Assembly: GCF_001425045.1 (NCBI RefSeq)
Contig: NZ_LMDJ01000009.1
Coordinates: forward strand, 28,909-92,908
DNA length: 64,000 bases
Direction: 5' to 3'
Source of the DNA: Massilia sp. Root351
Lineage (GTDB): Bacteria; Pseudomonadota; Gammaproteobacteria; Burkholderiales; Burkholderiaceae_D
Positions within the stretch are counted from its first letter, which is position 1, and each line of letters starts with the position of its first letter. The notes below the pieces were generated by a model. That model made no database searches. It was not told the DNA's origin and saw only the letters and a program-made list of their open reading frames with translations. Shown piece by piece: positions 1-8,393 of this stretch. Position numbers and translations under genes: made by a program.

Positions 1-60
1 GTTGTTTGCCGGCTATTAGAGTCCTTTGCGGTGCGAAGGTTCCGCTCGTCGCTTGCGTTT

Positions 61-993
61 TCAGGCCGGCGCCAGCGTACGCAGCAGCGCCGGCACTTCG
101 GCCGAGATTTCGCGCGCCAAGTAGCCCAGCGTGCCATAGCGCAGCGCCAGCTGGTCGCCGGCCGCTGCGTGCAGCGCCACGCCCCATGCGGCCGCCTGTT
201 CCAGTGCGCAGCCGCGCGCTGCCAGGCCGGCAATGATGCCGGCCAGCGCGTCGCCCGAGCCCGAGATGGCCAGGCCGATGTTGCCGCCCTCGTGTTCCCA
301 CAGCTCGCCGCCGGGGGCGGCGATCACGGTCAGCGGCCCCTTCAGCGCCACCACCGCGTTCCAGCGTGCCGCGTAGCGCAGCGCCATGCCGTGCGGCTCG
401 GCCTGCACCGCCTGCCGGGATTGCCCGCACAGGTGGGCCAGTTCGCCTGCGTGCGGCGTCAGCAGCACCGCCTCGTCGAAGCGGAAGTGCTCGCTGTCCA
501 CCGGCTCGGCCAGCAAGTGCGGTTCGGCCGGCGGGCGCAGCAGCTCCATGGCTCCCGCATCGAGGATGATCTTGCAGCCCGCGAAGCGCGGCAGCAAGGC
601 GCGCACCAGCTCCGTGCTGGCGGCCTCGTCCTGCATGCCGGGTCCGGCCAGCAGCGCATCGACCTTGGGGGCCAGTTCGCCCAGCTTGCGCGCGGCCTCG
701 ATGGAAAAGCCGCCGCCGGCCGTTTCCGCCAGCGCGATCACGCGCGCTTCGGGCAACGCGGCCGCCACGTGCGGCGCGGTGCTGGCGGCCGTGGCCAGGG
801 TCAGCTTGCCGGCGCCCGCGCGCAGCGCCGCCGTGGCCGCCAGCAGGGCCGCACCCGGCATTTCGCGCGAGCCGGCCACCACCAGCACGTGGCCGCGCAA
901 TTCCTTGTCGCTGTCGAAGTTGGGCAGCGGCAGCGGCCATTCGCGCAAGGTGCGCAGGCTGATATCGATGGCGTAGGTCTTGTTGCTGGGCAT
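61..993 (-). CDS. nnrD: ADP/ATP-dependent NAD(P)H-hydrate dehydratase
   Basis: This 310-residue protein belongs to the YjeF C-terminal/ribokinase-like family, which dehydrates damaged NAD(P)H hydrates at the expense of ADP or ATP in the cytosol. Visible family marks are the Gly-rich stretch HVLVVAGSREMPGAA near the N-terminus, LLAGPGMQ in the middle, the LLTPHAGE motif and the C-terminal nucleotide-binding motif NIGLAISGSGDALAG with its GSGD. It lacks the N-terminal epimerase (NnrE) domain, so it is a stand-alone dehydratase. I chose the ATG at 993 (MPSNK) because the longer frame runs into the upstream phosphatase gene. Only 5 bases separate it from that gene, so the two are probably co-transcribed. 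Confidence 0.9.
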   Translation of the reverse strand: MPSNKTYAIDISLRTLREWPLPLPNFDSDKELRGHVLVVAGSREMPGAALLAATAALRAGAGKLTLATAASTAPHVAAALPEARVIALAETAGGGFSIEAARKLGELAPKVDALLAGPGMQDEAASTELVRALLPRFAGCKIILDAGAMELLRPPAEPHLLAEPVDSEHFRFDEAVLLTPHAGELAHLCGQSRQAVQAEPHGMALRYAARWNAVVALKGPLTVIAAPGGELWEHEGGNIGLAISGSGDALAGIIAGLAARGCALEQAAAWGVALHAAAGDQLALRYGTLGYLAREISAEVPALLRTLAPA

Positions 994-998
994 GGCGG

Positions 999-1760
999 TC
1001 AGGATTTGGGAGCGGCCGGCATGTCCGGCTTGGCGGTGACCGGCGTGCCGGTCTGTTCCAGCGGCGCCACGAAGTTGGCGCCCTGTAGCACCAGCTTGCC
1101 GCGCTTGCCGGCCGCCGGATCGAAGACATATGAGGTGACGCCGCAGTTGGGCACGTCGGCCTCGCGGTCCACCGCCAGGATTTCGGACTCGTCCATGCGC
1201 TCCAGCAGGTAGCGGAAGCAGTTGACGATGACCTGGTGGCCGACGATGAGCACGCGGTCGCCCCGGTACTCGCGGGTGATGGTGTCGAGCACGCTGCGCA
1301 GGCGCAGGATCACGTCGCACCAGCTTTCGCCGCCCGGCGGGCGGAAATAGAACTTGCCCACGTGCTTGCGCTGCTCGGCCAGTTCGGGGAATTTGTCGGC
1401 AATGCCCAGCGGCGTGAGCCGGTCCAGGATGCCGAACTCCTTCTCGCGCAGGCGCTCGTCGGCAATCACCGTCAGGCGCTCGCGGCCCAGCTGTTCGATG
1501 ACGGCGGCGGCGGTGCCGGCCGCGCGCACATAAGGGGAATGCAGCACCACGTCGGGCTGCTGCGCGGCGGGCAGGGCGCCGAACCAGGCCGCCAACGCGC
1601 GCGCCTGGCGTTCACCCAGCTCGGACAGGGGCACGTCGACGTCGCGGTGGGCGATATCGATCAAAAACTGCGAGGCCGCCTCGGCCGCCTCGCGCGCCAC
1701 GTTGCCCGCGCTCTGGCCATGCCGCACGAGCCACAGTTGCTGGGGCCACTTTTGTTCCAT
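999..1760 (-). CDS. Histidine phosphatase family protein
   Basis: A 253-residue cytosolic protein of the histidine phosphatase (phosphoglycerate mutase-like) superfamily. The phosphohistidine motif LVRHGQSAGN is at residues 11-20 and the second catalytic histidine is in LIVGHQVIVN near residue 180. The substrate cannot be told from sequence, because the superfamily includes mutases, sugar phosphatases and nucleotide phosphatases. It is the first gene of a tight pair with nnrD (5-base gap), which may point to nucleotide or cofactor metabolism. The ATG at 1760 starts MEQKWPQQ, just before the core beta strand, as is usual for the family. Confidence 0.85.
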   Translation of the reverse strand: MEQKWPQQLWLVRHGQSAGNVAREAAEAASQFLIDIAHRDVDVPLSELGERQARALAAWFGALPAAQQPDVVLHSPYVRAAGTAAAVIEQLGRERLTVIADERLREKEFGILDRLTPLGIADKFPELAEQRKHVGKFYFRPPGGESWCDVILRLRSVLDTITREYRGDRVLIVGHQVIVNCFRYLLERMDESEILAVDREADVPNCGVTSYVFDPAAGKRGKLVLQGANFVAPLEQTGTPVTAKPDMPAAPKS

Positions 1761-1831
1761 GCCGGCTGCTCCATTCGAGAAGAAGTCCGGCCCATGCTAG
1801 TCGAATTTACAAAAGTGTGTCGCGAGGATGC

Positions 1832-3244
1832 TTAGGCTGCTTTACTTTCCTGTTCCGTTTCGCCGTCCTCGCCCAGCTCGGCGTCGGCGTTGAACACGGC
1901 CATATCGGTTTCGCCCAGCGCGCGGCTGGTGAGGGTGCCGGCCATGATGGAGCCGCTCACGTTGAGCGCGGTGCGGCCCATGTCGATCAGCGGCTCGATG
2001 GAAATCAGCAGCCCGGCCAGCGCCACCGGCAGGTTCATCGACGATAGCACGATCAGGGCGGCGAACGTGGCGCCGCCGCCCACCCCGGCCACGCCTACCG
2101 ACCCGACCGCGATGATGGCCAGCAAGGGCACGATGAAGCCGGCCGTAAACGGGTCGATGCCCACGGTGGGGGCGATCATCACCGCCAGCATGGCCGGGTA
2201 GATGCCGGCGCAGCCGTTCTGGCCTATGGTGGCGCCGAAGGAGGCGGCGAAGTTGGCGATGCCTTCCGGCGTGCCGAGGCGGCGCGTCTGGGTCTGCACG
2301 CTCATCGGGATGGAGCCGGCGCTGGTGCGCGAGGTGAAGGCGAAGGCCAGCACCGGGAAAATCTTCTGCACGTAGCGCAGCGGGTGCAGGCCGGCCGCCG
2401 CCACCAGCGCCAGGTGCACGCAGAACATCAGGATCAGCGCGCTGTACGAGGCCAGCACGAAGCCGATCAGGTTGAGGATGTCCGCATAGCTGGACACGGC
2501 CACCAGCCCGGCCATCAGCGCGAACACGCCGTACGGCGTCAGGCGCAGCACCAGGGTCACCATGCGCATCACGATGGCGTGCGCCACCTTGATGAAGTGG
2601 TCGAAGGAGGCGAACAGTTCCGGCTTCTTGTCGTGGATGCCGATGGCCGAGACGCCGACGAAGATGGCGAAAATGACCACCGCGATGGTGGAGGTCTTGC
2701 GCGCACCGGTCAGGTCGAGGAAGGGATTGGCGGGGATAAAGCTGATCAGCATGCTGGGCAGCGAAATGGCCTGGGCGTCGCCCAGTTTGCCCTGCAGGTA
2801 GGCGCCGCGCGCCGCCTCGGCCGCGTTGGCGGTCAGCCCCACCGCGCTCAGGTTGAACAGCTTGGCCATCAGGATGCCGATGCCGGCGGCCACGATGGTG
2901 GTGGCAATCAGGGTGCCGATGGTCAGCGCACTGATCTTGCCCAGCGAGGAGGCGTTCTTGAGCTTGAGTATGGCGCCGATGATGGAGACCATGATCAGCG
3001 GCATGATGATCATCTGCAGCAGCTTGACATAGCCGGTGCCGACGATGTCCAGGTACTCCGTGGTGGTCTTCAGTTCCGGATGGCCGGCGCCGTAGATGGC
3101 CTGGAGGGCGGCGCCCAGCAGCACACCCAGGCCGAGGCCGGTAAATACGCGCACGGTGAAGCTGGCGTGGCGGCTCTGCTGGCGATACATGAAGGCAAGC
3201 AGCGCCAGCGCTGCCGCGAGATTGAAAATTACATTGAATGCCAT
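1832..3244 (-). CDS. tcyP: L-cystine transporter, DAACS family (TcyP/YdjN type)
   Basis: A 470-residue polytopic inner-membrane symporter of the dicarboxylate/amino acid:cation symporter family. It matches the cystine importer TcyP/YdjN closely along its length: LQMIIMPLIMVSI, LTPYGVFALMAG, the hairpin signature TIGQNGCAGIYPAMLAV and the C-terminal GRTALNVSGS are all present. It should take up L-cystine for sulfur supply and redox balance. The length is normal for the family (about 460 residues) and the acidic C-terminal tail is also typical. It is monocistronic as far as can be seen, with 71 bases before the next start codon downstream. Cystine specificity rests on family resemblance. Confidence 0.9.
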   Translation of the reverse strand: MAFNVIFNLAAALALLAFMYRQQSRHASFTVRVFTGLGLGVLLGAALQAIYGAGHPELKTTTEYLDIVGTGYVKLLQMIIMPLIMVSIIGAILKLKNASSLGKISALTIGTLIATTIVAAGIGILMAKLFNLSAVGLTANAAEAARGAYLQGKLGDAQAISLPSMLISFIPANPFLDLTGARKTSTIAVVIFAIFVGVSAIGIHDKKPELFASFDHFIKVAHAIVMRMVTLVLRLTPYGVFALMAGLVAVSSYADILNLIGFVLASYSALILMFCVHLALVAAAGLHPLRYVQKIFPVLAFAFTSRTSAGSIPMSVQTQTRRLGTPEGIANFAASFGATIGQNGCAGIYPAMLAVMIAPTVGIDPFTAGFIVPLLAIIAVGSVGVAGVGGGATFAALIVLSSMNLPVALAGLLISIEPLIDMGRTALNVSGSIMAGTLTSRALGETDMAVFNADAELGEDGETEQESKAA

Positions 3245-3315
3245 TCGCCGGCCCTGGACTTGTGGTGGTGGATAAACAGTTGCCGGGCCATTTTAAGGCA
3301 ATTCCTACGCCGGTG

Positions 3316-4113
3316 TCAGACCTCTACCTTGTTGTACTTGAGCCAGCGCGCCATGGCGTCGTCGCGCACCGGGCCGGGCGGCTGCTCCTGCACGCTGAGC
3401 TGGGTTTGCAGCAGCCAGCGGAACAGCGCCTCTTGCGCCTTGAAGGCGGCGGCCGGCGCGTGGATGGTCAGGCAGACCAGCGCCTGCCGCGTCCACAGGC
3501 TGAGTACCATATAGTGGCTGACGTCGTCCACGCCCGGCAACGCACCCTGGTATTCGGTGGCCACGCCCTGCACCCGCATGCCCCAGTTCTCGCCTTCCAG
3601 GCGGTAGGGACGCTTGACCTGGCTCAGCCACGGCATTTCCTCGGCCACCTTGCGCAGGCGCAGTTCGTTCCAGTCGTGCACGGTCAGGCTGGTGTTGGCC
3701 ACGCCGATGGCGGCCAGGTGGCTGCCGCTGGCAATGTCGAACAGCTGGTACACATGGCCGTCCACATTGTCGCACCAGCCCTGCGGCGCGTTCAGCACGA
3801 TGCCGATGCCGGGGCTGGCGAAGCGCTTCAGGGGCAGGGCGCTGAAGTCCGGCGCCTCGGCTTCGATATGGCAGGCGCAGCCGCACTGCTCCAGCGCCCG
3901 GGTGAACTGCTGTGCGCTGTCCAGGTCGATGCCCTTTTTCACGATGGCGGACGGCGCCGCCAGCAGGGTGTGCATCTGCTGCACGCTGCGCTGGAACAGC
4001 GCGGCCAGGCGCGCCGCGACTTGCATGGCGTCTTGTCCCGGCTTGGCGCCGCGCGCGATGACGCGGTAGCGTGAAGGCAGGCCAGCTGCGGCCTGGTCGA
4101 CGGAGTTTGGCAT
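3316..4113 (-). CDS. Unknown protein with an L7/L12-like N-terminal segment
   Basis: No named family is recognised. Residues about 12-75 (LLAAPSAIVKKGIDLDSA followed by LEQCGCACHIE) have the pattern of the ribosomal protein L7/L12 C-terminal fold, which also occurs in unrelated bacterial proteins: a helix, 'P-x-x-V/I-K-K-G-hydrophobic' and a beta strand. The remainder, ending with WLKYNKVEV, is of unknown fold. I use the ATG at 4113 (MPNSVDQ), giving 265 residues. In-frame TTG (4170) and out-of-frame GTG (4177) starts would add a hydrophobic leader, but none of these starts has a clear ribosome-binding site. It lies about 100 bases downstream of the kinase gene of the ABC exporter operon and might be read from it. 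Confidence 0.6.
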   Translation of the reverse strand: MPNSVDQAAAGLPSRYRVIARGAKPGQDAMQVAARLAALFQRSVQQMHTLLAAPSAIVKKGIDLDSAQQFTRALEQCGCACHIEAEAPDFSALPLKRFASPGIGIVLNAPQGWCDNVDGHVYQLFDIASGSHLAAIGVANTSLTVHDWNELRLRKVAEEMPWLSQVKRPYRLEGENWGMRVQGVATEYQGALPGVDDVSHYMVLSLWTRQALVCLTIHAPAAAFKAQEALFRWLLQTQLSVQEQPPGPVRDDAMARWLKYNKVEV

Positions 4114-4216
4114 TGCAAATGGAATATTTAACAGAATTGCCGCAAGGATAAAATAAACAGGGGCGCGCAAAATGCACGCATTGTCACTTTCCCAAAAAAA
4201 GTTTGCGTGACGGGCG

Positions 4217-5659
4217 TCAGGACGGTGTGAGCCAGATATCGAAGCTGGTTTCGCCCTGGCCGGTGGCGGCCAGCTTGTGCGCGTAGCCGTGCCGGTTCAG
4301 CACTTCGCGCGCGAACAGCAGGCCTATGCCCTGGCCGCCCTTCTTGGTGGTGAAGAAGGGCGTAAACAGCTGGCTGGCGGGCACGCCGCCGAGGCGGTCG
4401 CCCGAGTCGATGATGCTCAGGCGCGCGCCGGCGCCGCCCCTGCCGTCTTCCGCTGCCAGCGACAGGTGCACGTGGCCGTCTGGCAGGCCGTGTTCCTGCA
4501 TGGCTGCTGCCACCGCCTCCATGGCGTTCTTCACCAGGTTGAGCAGCGCCTGCTCCATCAGCTGGCTGTCCATCGGCAGCGCCGGCACCTGGTCGCGCCG
4601 TATCCAGGCCAGCTCGATGCCGCGGCTGCGGCACGGCTCGCGGTACAGGCTTACGATGTCGTCCAGGATGGCGCCAATGGCGGCCGGCCGCAGTTCGGGC
4701 GCAGGCATTTTTACCACGCGCGTGAAGCGCTCGATGAACTCGCCCAGCCGCACGTTGCGGCGCTTGACGGCCACGATGGCGGTGCTGAAGTCGTCGGCGT
4801 CGCGCTCGGCCAGCTGGCTGCGGTAGTACAGCAGCGACTCAAGCACCGAGCCGGTGGCGGCCACGGTGTTGTTCACTTCGTGGCCCAGCACCCGTATCAT
4901 CTTGTCGTAGGTGGCGTGTTCGGAGTCGGCCAGTTCGGCGGTCAGCTCATCGATCAGCAGGAACTGGCGCGCAAAGCCGCGGTCATGGAAGTGACCGCGC
5001 TGGCCCCGGTAGCGCCGCCCGTCGGCATCGCTCAGCAGGCGGCTCGCGCCGAGCGGCAGCGCGTCGAGCTGCTCCAGCAGGCTGCGCGCCCGCGCCCGCG
5101 CGGCTGAGGTGGCGGCGACAGCGGCGCTGCCGGTAGCCGCAGCGCTGGTGGCATCGGCGCCGCCGTCCAGCCAGGCGCGCAATGGCTTGCCGAGCGGGGC
5201 GTCCAGGCCGAGCAAGGCGCCGGCGCTGGGGTTGATCAGGCTGATATGGCCGTCGAAGTCGAATACGACCACGGCACTGGGGGTTGCCTCCAGCAGGCGG
5301 TCCAGAAAGCCGCGTTGCTCGCCCAGGCGCAGGCGCTCCTGGTACAGCGCGTCCAGCATGCTGTTGAACAGGCCGACCAGTTCGCCCAGCTCGCCTTTTT
5401 CTTCTCGCCCGCCGGGCTGCGTGCGCAGGCGCGCCGCATAGTCCTGGTCCTGCAGCAGGCCCTGGAAGCGCTGCGTGTAGTCCAGCGGCTCGAGCGCCTG
5501 GCGGATCAGGCGCAGGCCCAGCAGCCAGCTGGCCAGCAGCAGCGCTTCCAGGCCGATAAACAGCAGCGGCTGGCTGCGGTAATGCAGCAGCACCGCAGCC
5601 AGCAGCAGTGCGTGCAGCGCCGCCAGGTAGAGCTGCAGGCGGCGCCGCAGGCTTAGCAT
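4217..5659 (-). CDS. Membrane sensor histidine kinase, partner of the NtrC-type regulator
   Basis: A 480-residue kinase. Two membrane segments (about residues 11-27 and 32-50) are joined by only a few residues, so there is almost no periplasmic part; this is the layout of an intramembrane-sensing kinase. A linker, a PAS domain (about 130-220) and the catalytic core follow. The phosphorylated histidine is H260 in LGHEVNNTVA, the N box is NLVKNAMEA, and the G2 box GGQGIGLLFAREVL is intact. The G1 box reads IIDSGDRLGG, a slightly degenerate form. The start MLSLRRR at 5659 was chosen because the longer frame overlaps the regulator gene. It should phosphorylate the regulator encoded 49 bases upstream. 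Confidence 0.85.
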   Translation of the reverse strand: MLSLRRRLQLYLAALHALLLAAVLLHYRSQPLLFIGLEALLLASWLLGLRLIRQALEPLDYTQRFQGLLQDQDYAARLRTQPGGREEKGELGELVGLFNSMLDALYQERLRLGEQRGFLDRLLEATPSAVVVFDFDGHISLINPSAGALLGLDAPLGKPLRAWLDGGADATSAAATGSAAVAATSAARARARSLLEQLDALPLGASRLLSDADGRRYRGQRGHFHDRGFARQFLLIDELTAELADSEHATYDKMIRVLGHEVNNTVAATGSVLESLLYYRSQLAERDADDFSTAIVAVKRRNVRLGEFIERFTRVVKMPAPELRPAAIGAILDDIVSLYREPCRSRGIELAWIRRDQVPALPMDSQLMEQALLNLVKNAMEAVAAAMQEHGLPDGHVHLSLAAEDGRGGAGARLSIIDSGDRLGGVPASQLFTPFFTTKKGGQGIGLLFAREVLNRHGYAHKLAATGQGETSFDIWLTPS

Positions 5660-5708
5660 GCCGGCGCTTTCATACCGTGCGCACCGGCGTGCGCGCTCGG
5701 ATGGCCGC

Positions 5709-7151
5709 TCACGCGCGCTCCTGGCCCGGCAGCTGCGCTGCGCCGTCGCCGGGTGCGCCGCCCATGCCGTGCCGCTCCAGGCGGCGGTACAGCGCATTGC
5801 GGCTCAGCCCCAGCGCCTTGGATACGCGCGAGATATTGCCCTGATGCTGCTGCATCGCCTTTTCTATCATGTGGCGCTCCACCTGCTCCAGCGTCATGCC
5901 ATCGACGCCCAGGCCCGGGCCGCGCCCGGTGGCCGTGTCGCGCTGCTCGGCATCGAGGAAGTCGGCTTGCGCCAGCTGGCGCTTGCCGGACAGCAGTATG
6001 GTGCGTTCCAGCGTCTGCTTGAGCTGGCGGATATTGCCCGGCCATGGCTGGGCGCTGAGCCAGTCCAGCGCGGACTGCGCCAGGCCGATCTCGGCCAGCC
6101 CGTAGCTGGCCGCCACCTCGGCCGCGATATGGCGCGCCAGCAGCGGTACATCGCTGCGGCGCTCGCGCAGCGGCGGCAGGCGCAGGGTGATCAGGTTGAG
6201 GCGGTAGTACAGGTCTTCGCGGAAGTCGCCGGCGGCCACTTGCTCGGCCAGTTCGCGGTTGGTGGCGGACACCACGCGGATGTCGGCCTGCTCGCTGCGG
6301 CTGGCGCCCACCGGCAGGTAGCGCTGGTCCTGCAGCACGCGCAGCAGCTTGACCTGGTCGGCGCGGTTCAGTTCGCCGATTTCGTCCATGAACAGGGTGC
6401 TGCCGTGCGCCGCCGCCACATGGCCCTTGCGGCCGGTCTTGGCGTCGGTGAAGGCGCCGCGCACGTGGCCGAACATCTCGCTCTCGAACAGCGAAGGGGT
6501 GATGGCGCCCATATTGATCTTCACGGCGGCGTGCGCGGCGCGCGGGCTGTTGCGGTGGATGGCGTCGGCGATCAGCTCCTTGCCGCTGCCGCTTTCGCCC
6601 AGGATCAGCACCGGCGCGCGCGTGGCCGCCACCTGGCCCACGGTGGCCAGCAGCTTGAGCAGGGCAGGGTGCTCGCCGACGATGCCGCGAAAGTCGAAAT
6701 GCCGGTCCAGCGCGGCGCGCGTGGGGGCGGCCGAGGGCGGCGGCGCATTGCCGGCATGGCTGTCCAAAGTGGCGCGGATCAGCGCCACCAGTTGCGCGTT
6801 GTCCCAGGGCTTGGTGAAGAAGTTGGCCGCGCCCGCCTGCATGCCTTTCACGGCCAGCGCGATCGAACCCCAGGCGGTCATCAACAGCACCGGCAGGTCG
6901 GGATACTGCTGGCGGATGCGGCCCAGCAGTTCCAGGCCCTCCTCGCCACTGGTCTGCAGCGAGAAGTTCATGTCCTGCAGCACCAGGTCGAAGGGTTCGG
7001 CCGCCAGCAGTGCCAGCGCGCGGCGCGGCTCATCGCAGCTGTGCGGCGCCATGCCGGACTGCTTGAGCAGCAAGGCCAGCGATACCAGGACGGCACTGTC
7101 GTCATCGACGATGAGGATGCGGGGCTTGCGGGATGATTCCATTGGGGCCAT
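5709..7151 (-). CDS. Sigma-54-dependent response regulator (NtrC family)
   Basis: A 480-residue activator with three domains. A receiver domain (about residues 10-125) has phospho-acceptor D60 and K114. An AAA+ sigma-54 interaction domain (about 155-390) has Walker A GESGSGKE at 185-192. A Fis-type helix-turn-helix lies at about 430-465 (GNISRVSKALGLSRNALYRR). The loop that contacts sigma-54, normally GAFTGA, reads GAFTDA at residues 232-237. The gene lies between the exporter permeases and the kinase. A sigma-54 consensus promoter at 11593-11609 precedes the whole operon, so this protein probably activates its own operon when phosphorylated. The ATG at 7151 is used; a second in-frame ATG lies three codons downstream. 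Confidence 0.92.
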   Translation of the reverse strand: MAPMESSRKPRILIVDDDSAVLVSLALLLKQSGMAPHSCDEPRRALALLAAEPFDLVLQDMNFSLQTSGEEGLELLGRIRQQYPDLPVLLMTAWGSIALAVKGMQAGAANFFTKPWDNAQLVALIRATLDSHAGNAPPPSAAPTRAALDRHFDFRGIVGEHPALLKLLATVGQVAATRAPVLILGESGSGKELIADAIHRNSPRAAHAAVKINMGAITPSLFESEMFGHVRGAFTDAKTGRKGHVAAAHGSTLFMDEIGELNRADQVKLLRVLQDQRYLPVGASRSEQADIRVVSATNRELAEQVAAGDFREDLYYRLNLITLRLPPLRERRSDVPLLARHIAAEVAASYGLAEIGLAQSALDWLSAQPWPGNIRQLKQTLERTILLSGKRQLAQADFLDAEQRDTATGRGPGLGVDGMTLEQVERHMIEKAMQQHQGNISRVSKALGLSRNALYRRLERHGMGGAPGDGAAQLPGQERA

Positions 7152-7178
7152 TGAAGCTGGTTGTCCGTTACGGTTGGT

Positions 7179-8393
7179 CTACTCGTAGTGCAGCGCTTCG
7201 GTCGGGCTGAGGCGGCTGGCGCGCCAGCCAGGATACACCGAGCAAAGCAAGGATAGCAGATAGATAATGAGCATCGCCAGCCCCGCCGCCGCGAAAAAAA
7301 CCTGCCAGTTCAGGCCCGCGCCCAACGCGCCGGTCAGCGGCAATTGCACCAGCAACGCCAGTCCGGCCAGCATGGCCACGCTGCTGAGCAAGAACTGTTC
7401 GGCGATGATCTGGCGGTAGATGTCGCCGGCGCTGGCGCCGATGGCGCGCCGCAGGCCGATCTCCGGGATGCGCCGCGTGGTGTTCTGCCACAGCACGCCG
7501 AACAGGCCGAAGGCCACCATCAGCAGCAGGAAGGCCGCCACCACCGACAGCACCAGCAGCGGCGCCATGTCCACCTTGTGCATGGCGCTGCGCAAATCGT
7601 CCAGCGGCGAGATGGCGAACTCCCAGCCGGGGCGCATGCCTTTCAGCTGCGCCTGCAACACCGCCTCGAAGCTGCGCGGGGTGCCGGCTTTCATGCGCAG
7701 CAGGATGGTCTGCGCACCGTGCATGGTGGCGTCCGGGCCGAAGCGCAGCAGCATGTAGGGGCGCGGCGTGGAGAACTCGCCCTGCTGGCGGAAGTCTTCC
7801 ACCACTGCCCGCACCACGTAGCGGCTGGGAGTGCCGGAGTATTCGCTGCTCATGTATATCTTGCCGACGGCGCGCCCGGCAGCGTCCGGCCCGGGCGCCA
7901 GCTGTTCGGCGAACAGGCGGTTGATCACGACCGGCGTGTCGGCCAGCCCGTCGTCTGCAGCCGAGTACCACGCGCCGGCCAGTGCCTGCATGCCGAGCAC
8001 GGGAAAGAAAGCGTCGCTGGTTTCCATCATGCCGACGCGAACGGCGCGCGCATCCGGCGGCAGGCGGAAGGTGCTGCTCATGTTGGCGTGCTGAAACGGG
8101 GAGAAATTGCTGAAGGCGACGTCCTCCACTTGCGGCAGCGCGGCCAGCGTGCGCCTGAAATGGTCGCGCAGCTGGGCATCCCCTTTCATCGGCGGCGTGT
8201 CCCTGCTGGTCTTGATCGTCACCGACCACACGTTGCCTGGCTGGTAGCCGAGCGGCATCCGGTACAGCTGCCAGCTGCGCGCGCCGAAAGCGGCAATGGC
8301 GAACACCAGCACGAAGGCCAGCAGGATTTCCAGCGTCAGCATCAGGTTGCGCGACTTGCGCTTCCAGATCAGTTTCAGCAGATGGCGCAGCAT
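7179..8393 (-). CDS. ABC transporter permease, FtsX/MacB type (second copy)
   Basis: A 404-residue inner-membrane permease of the MacB/FtsX class. One membrane helix near the N-terminus (LEILLAFVLVFAIAAF) is followed by a large periplasmic MacB-core domain and three C-terminal helices. The FtsX signature region reads RRIPEIGLRRAIGASAGDI, and the protein ends LSPTEALHYE, typical of the family. Its start ATG shares one base with the stop of the preceding permease gene (TGATG), which implies translational coupling. With the other permease it probably forms the heterodimeric membrane part of a type VII-like ABC exporter that acts on periplasmic substrates. Confidence 0.88.
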   Translation of the reverse strand: MLRHLLKLIWKRKSRNLMLTLEILLAFVLVFAIAAFGARSWQLYRMPLGYQPGNVWSVTIKTSRDTPPMKGDAQLRDHFRRTLAALPQVEDVAFSNFSPFQHANMSSTFRLPPDARAVRVGMMETSDAFFPVLGMQALAGAWYSAADDGLADTPVVINRLFAEQLAPGPDAAGRAVGKIYMSSEYSGTPSRYVVRAVVEDFRQQGEFSTPRPYMLLRFGPDATMHGAQTILLRMKAGTPRSFEAVLQAQLKGMRPGWEFAISPLDDLRSAMHKVDMAPLLVLSVVAAFLLLMVAFGLFGVLWQNTTRRIPEIGLRRAIGASAGDIYRQIIAEQFLLSSVAMLAGLALLVQLPLTGALGAGLNWQVFFAAAGLAMLIIYLLSLLCSVYPGWRASRLSPTEALHYE

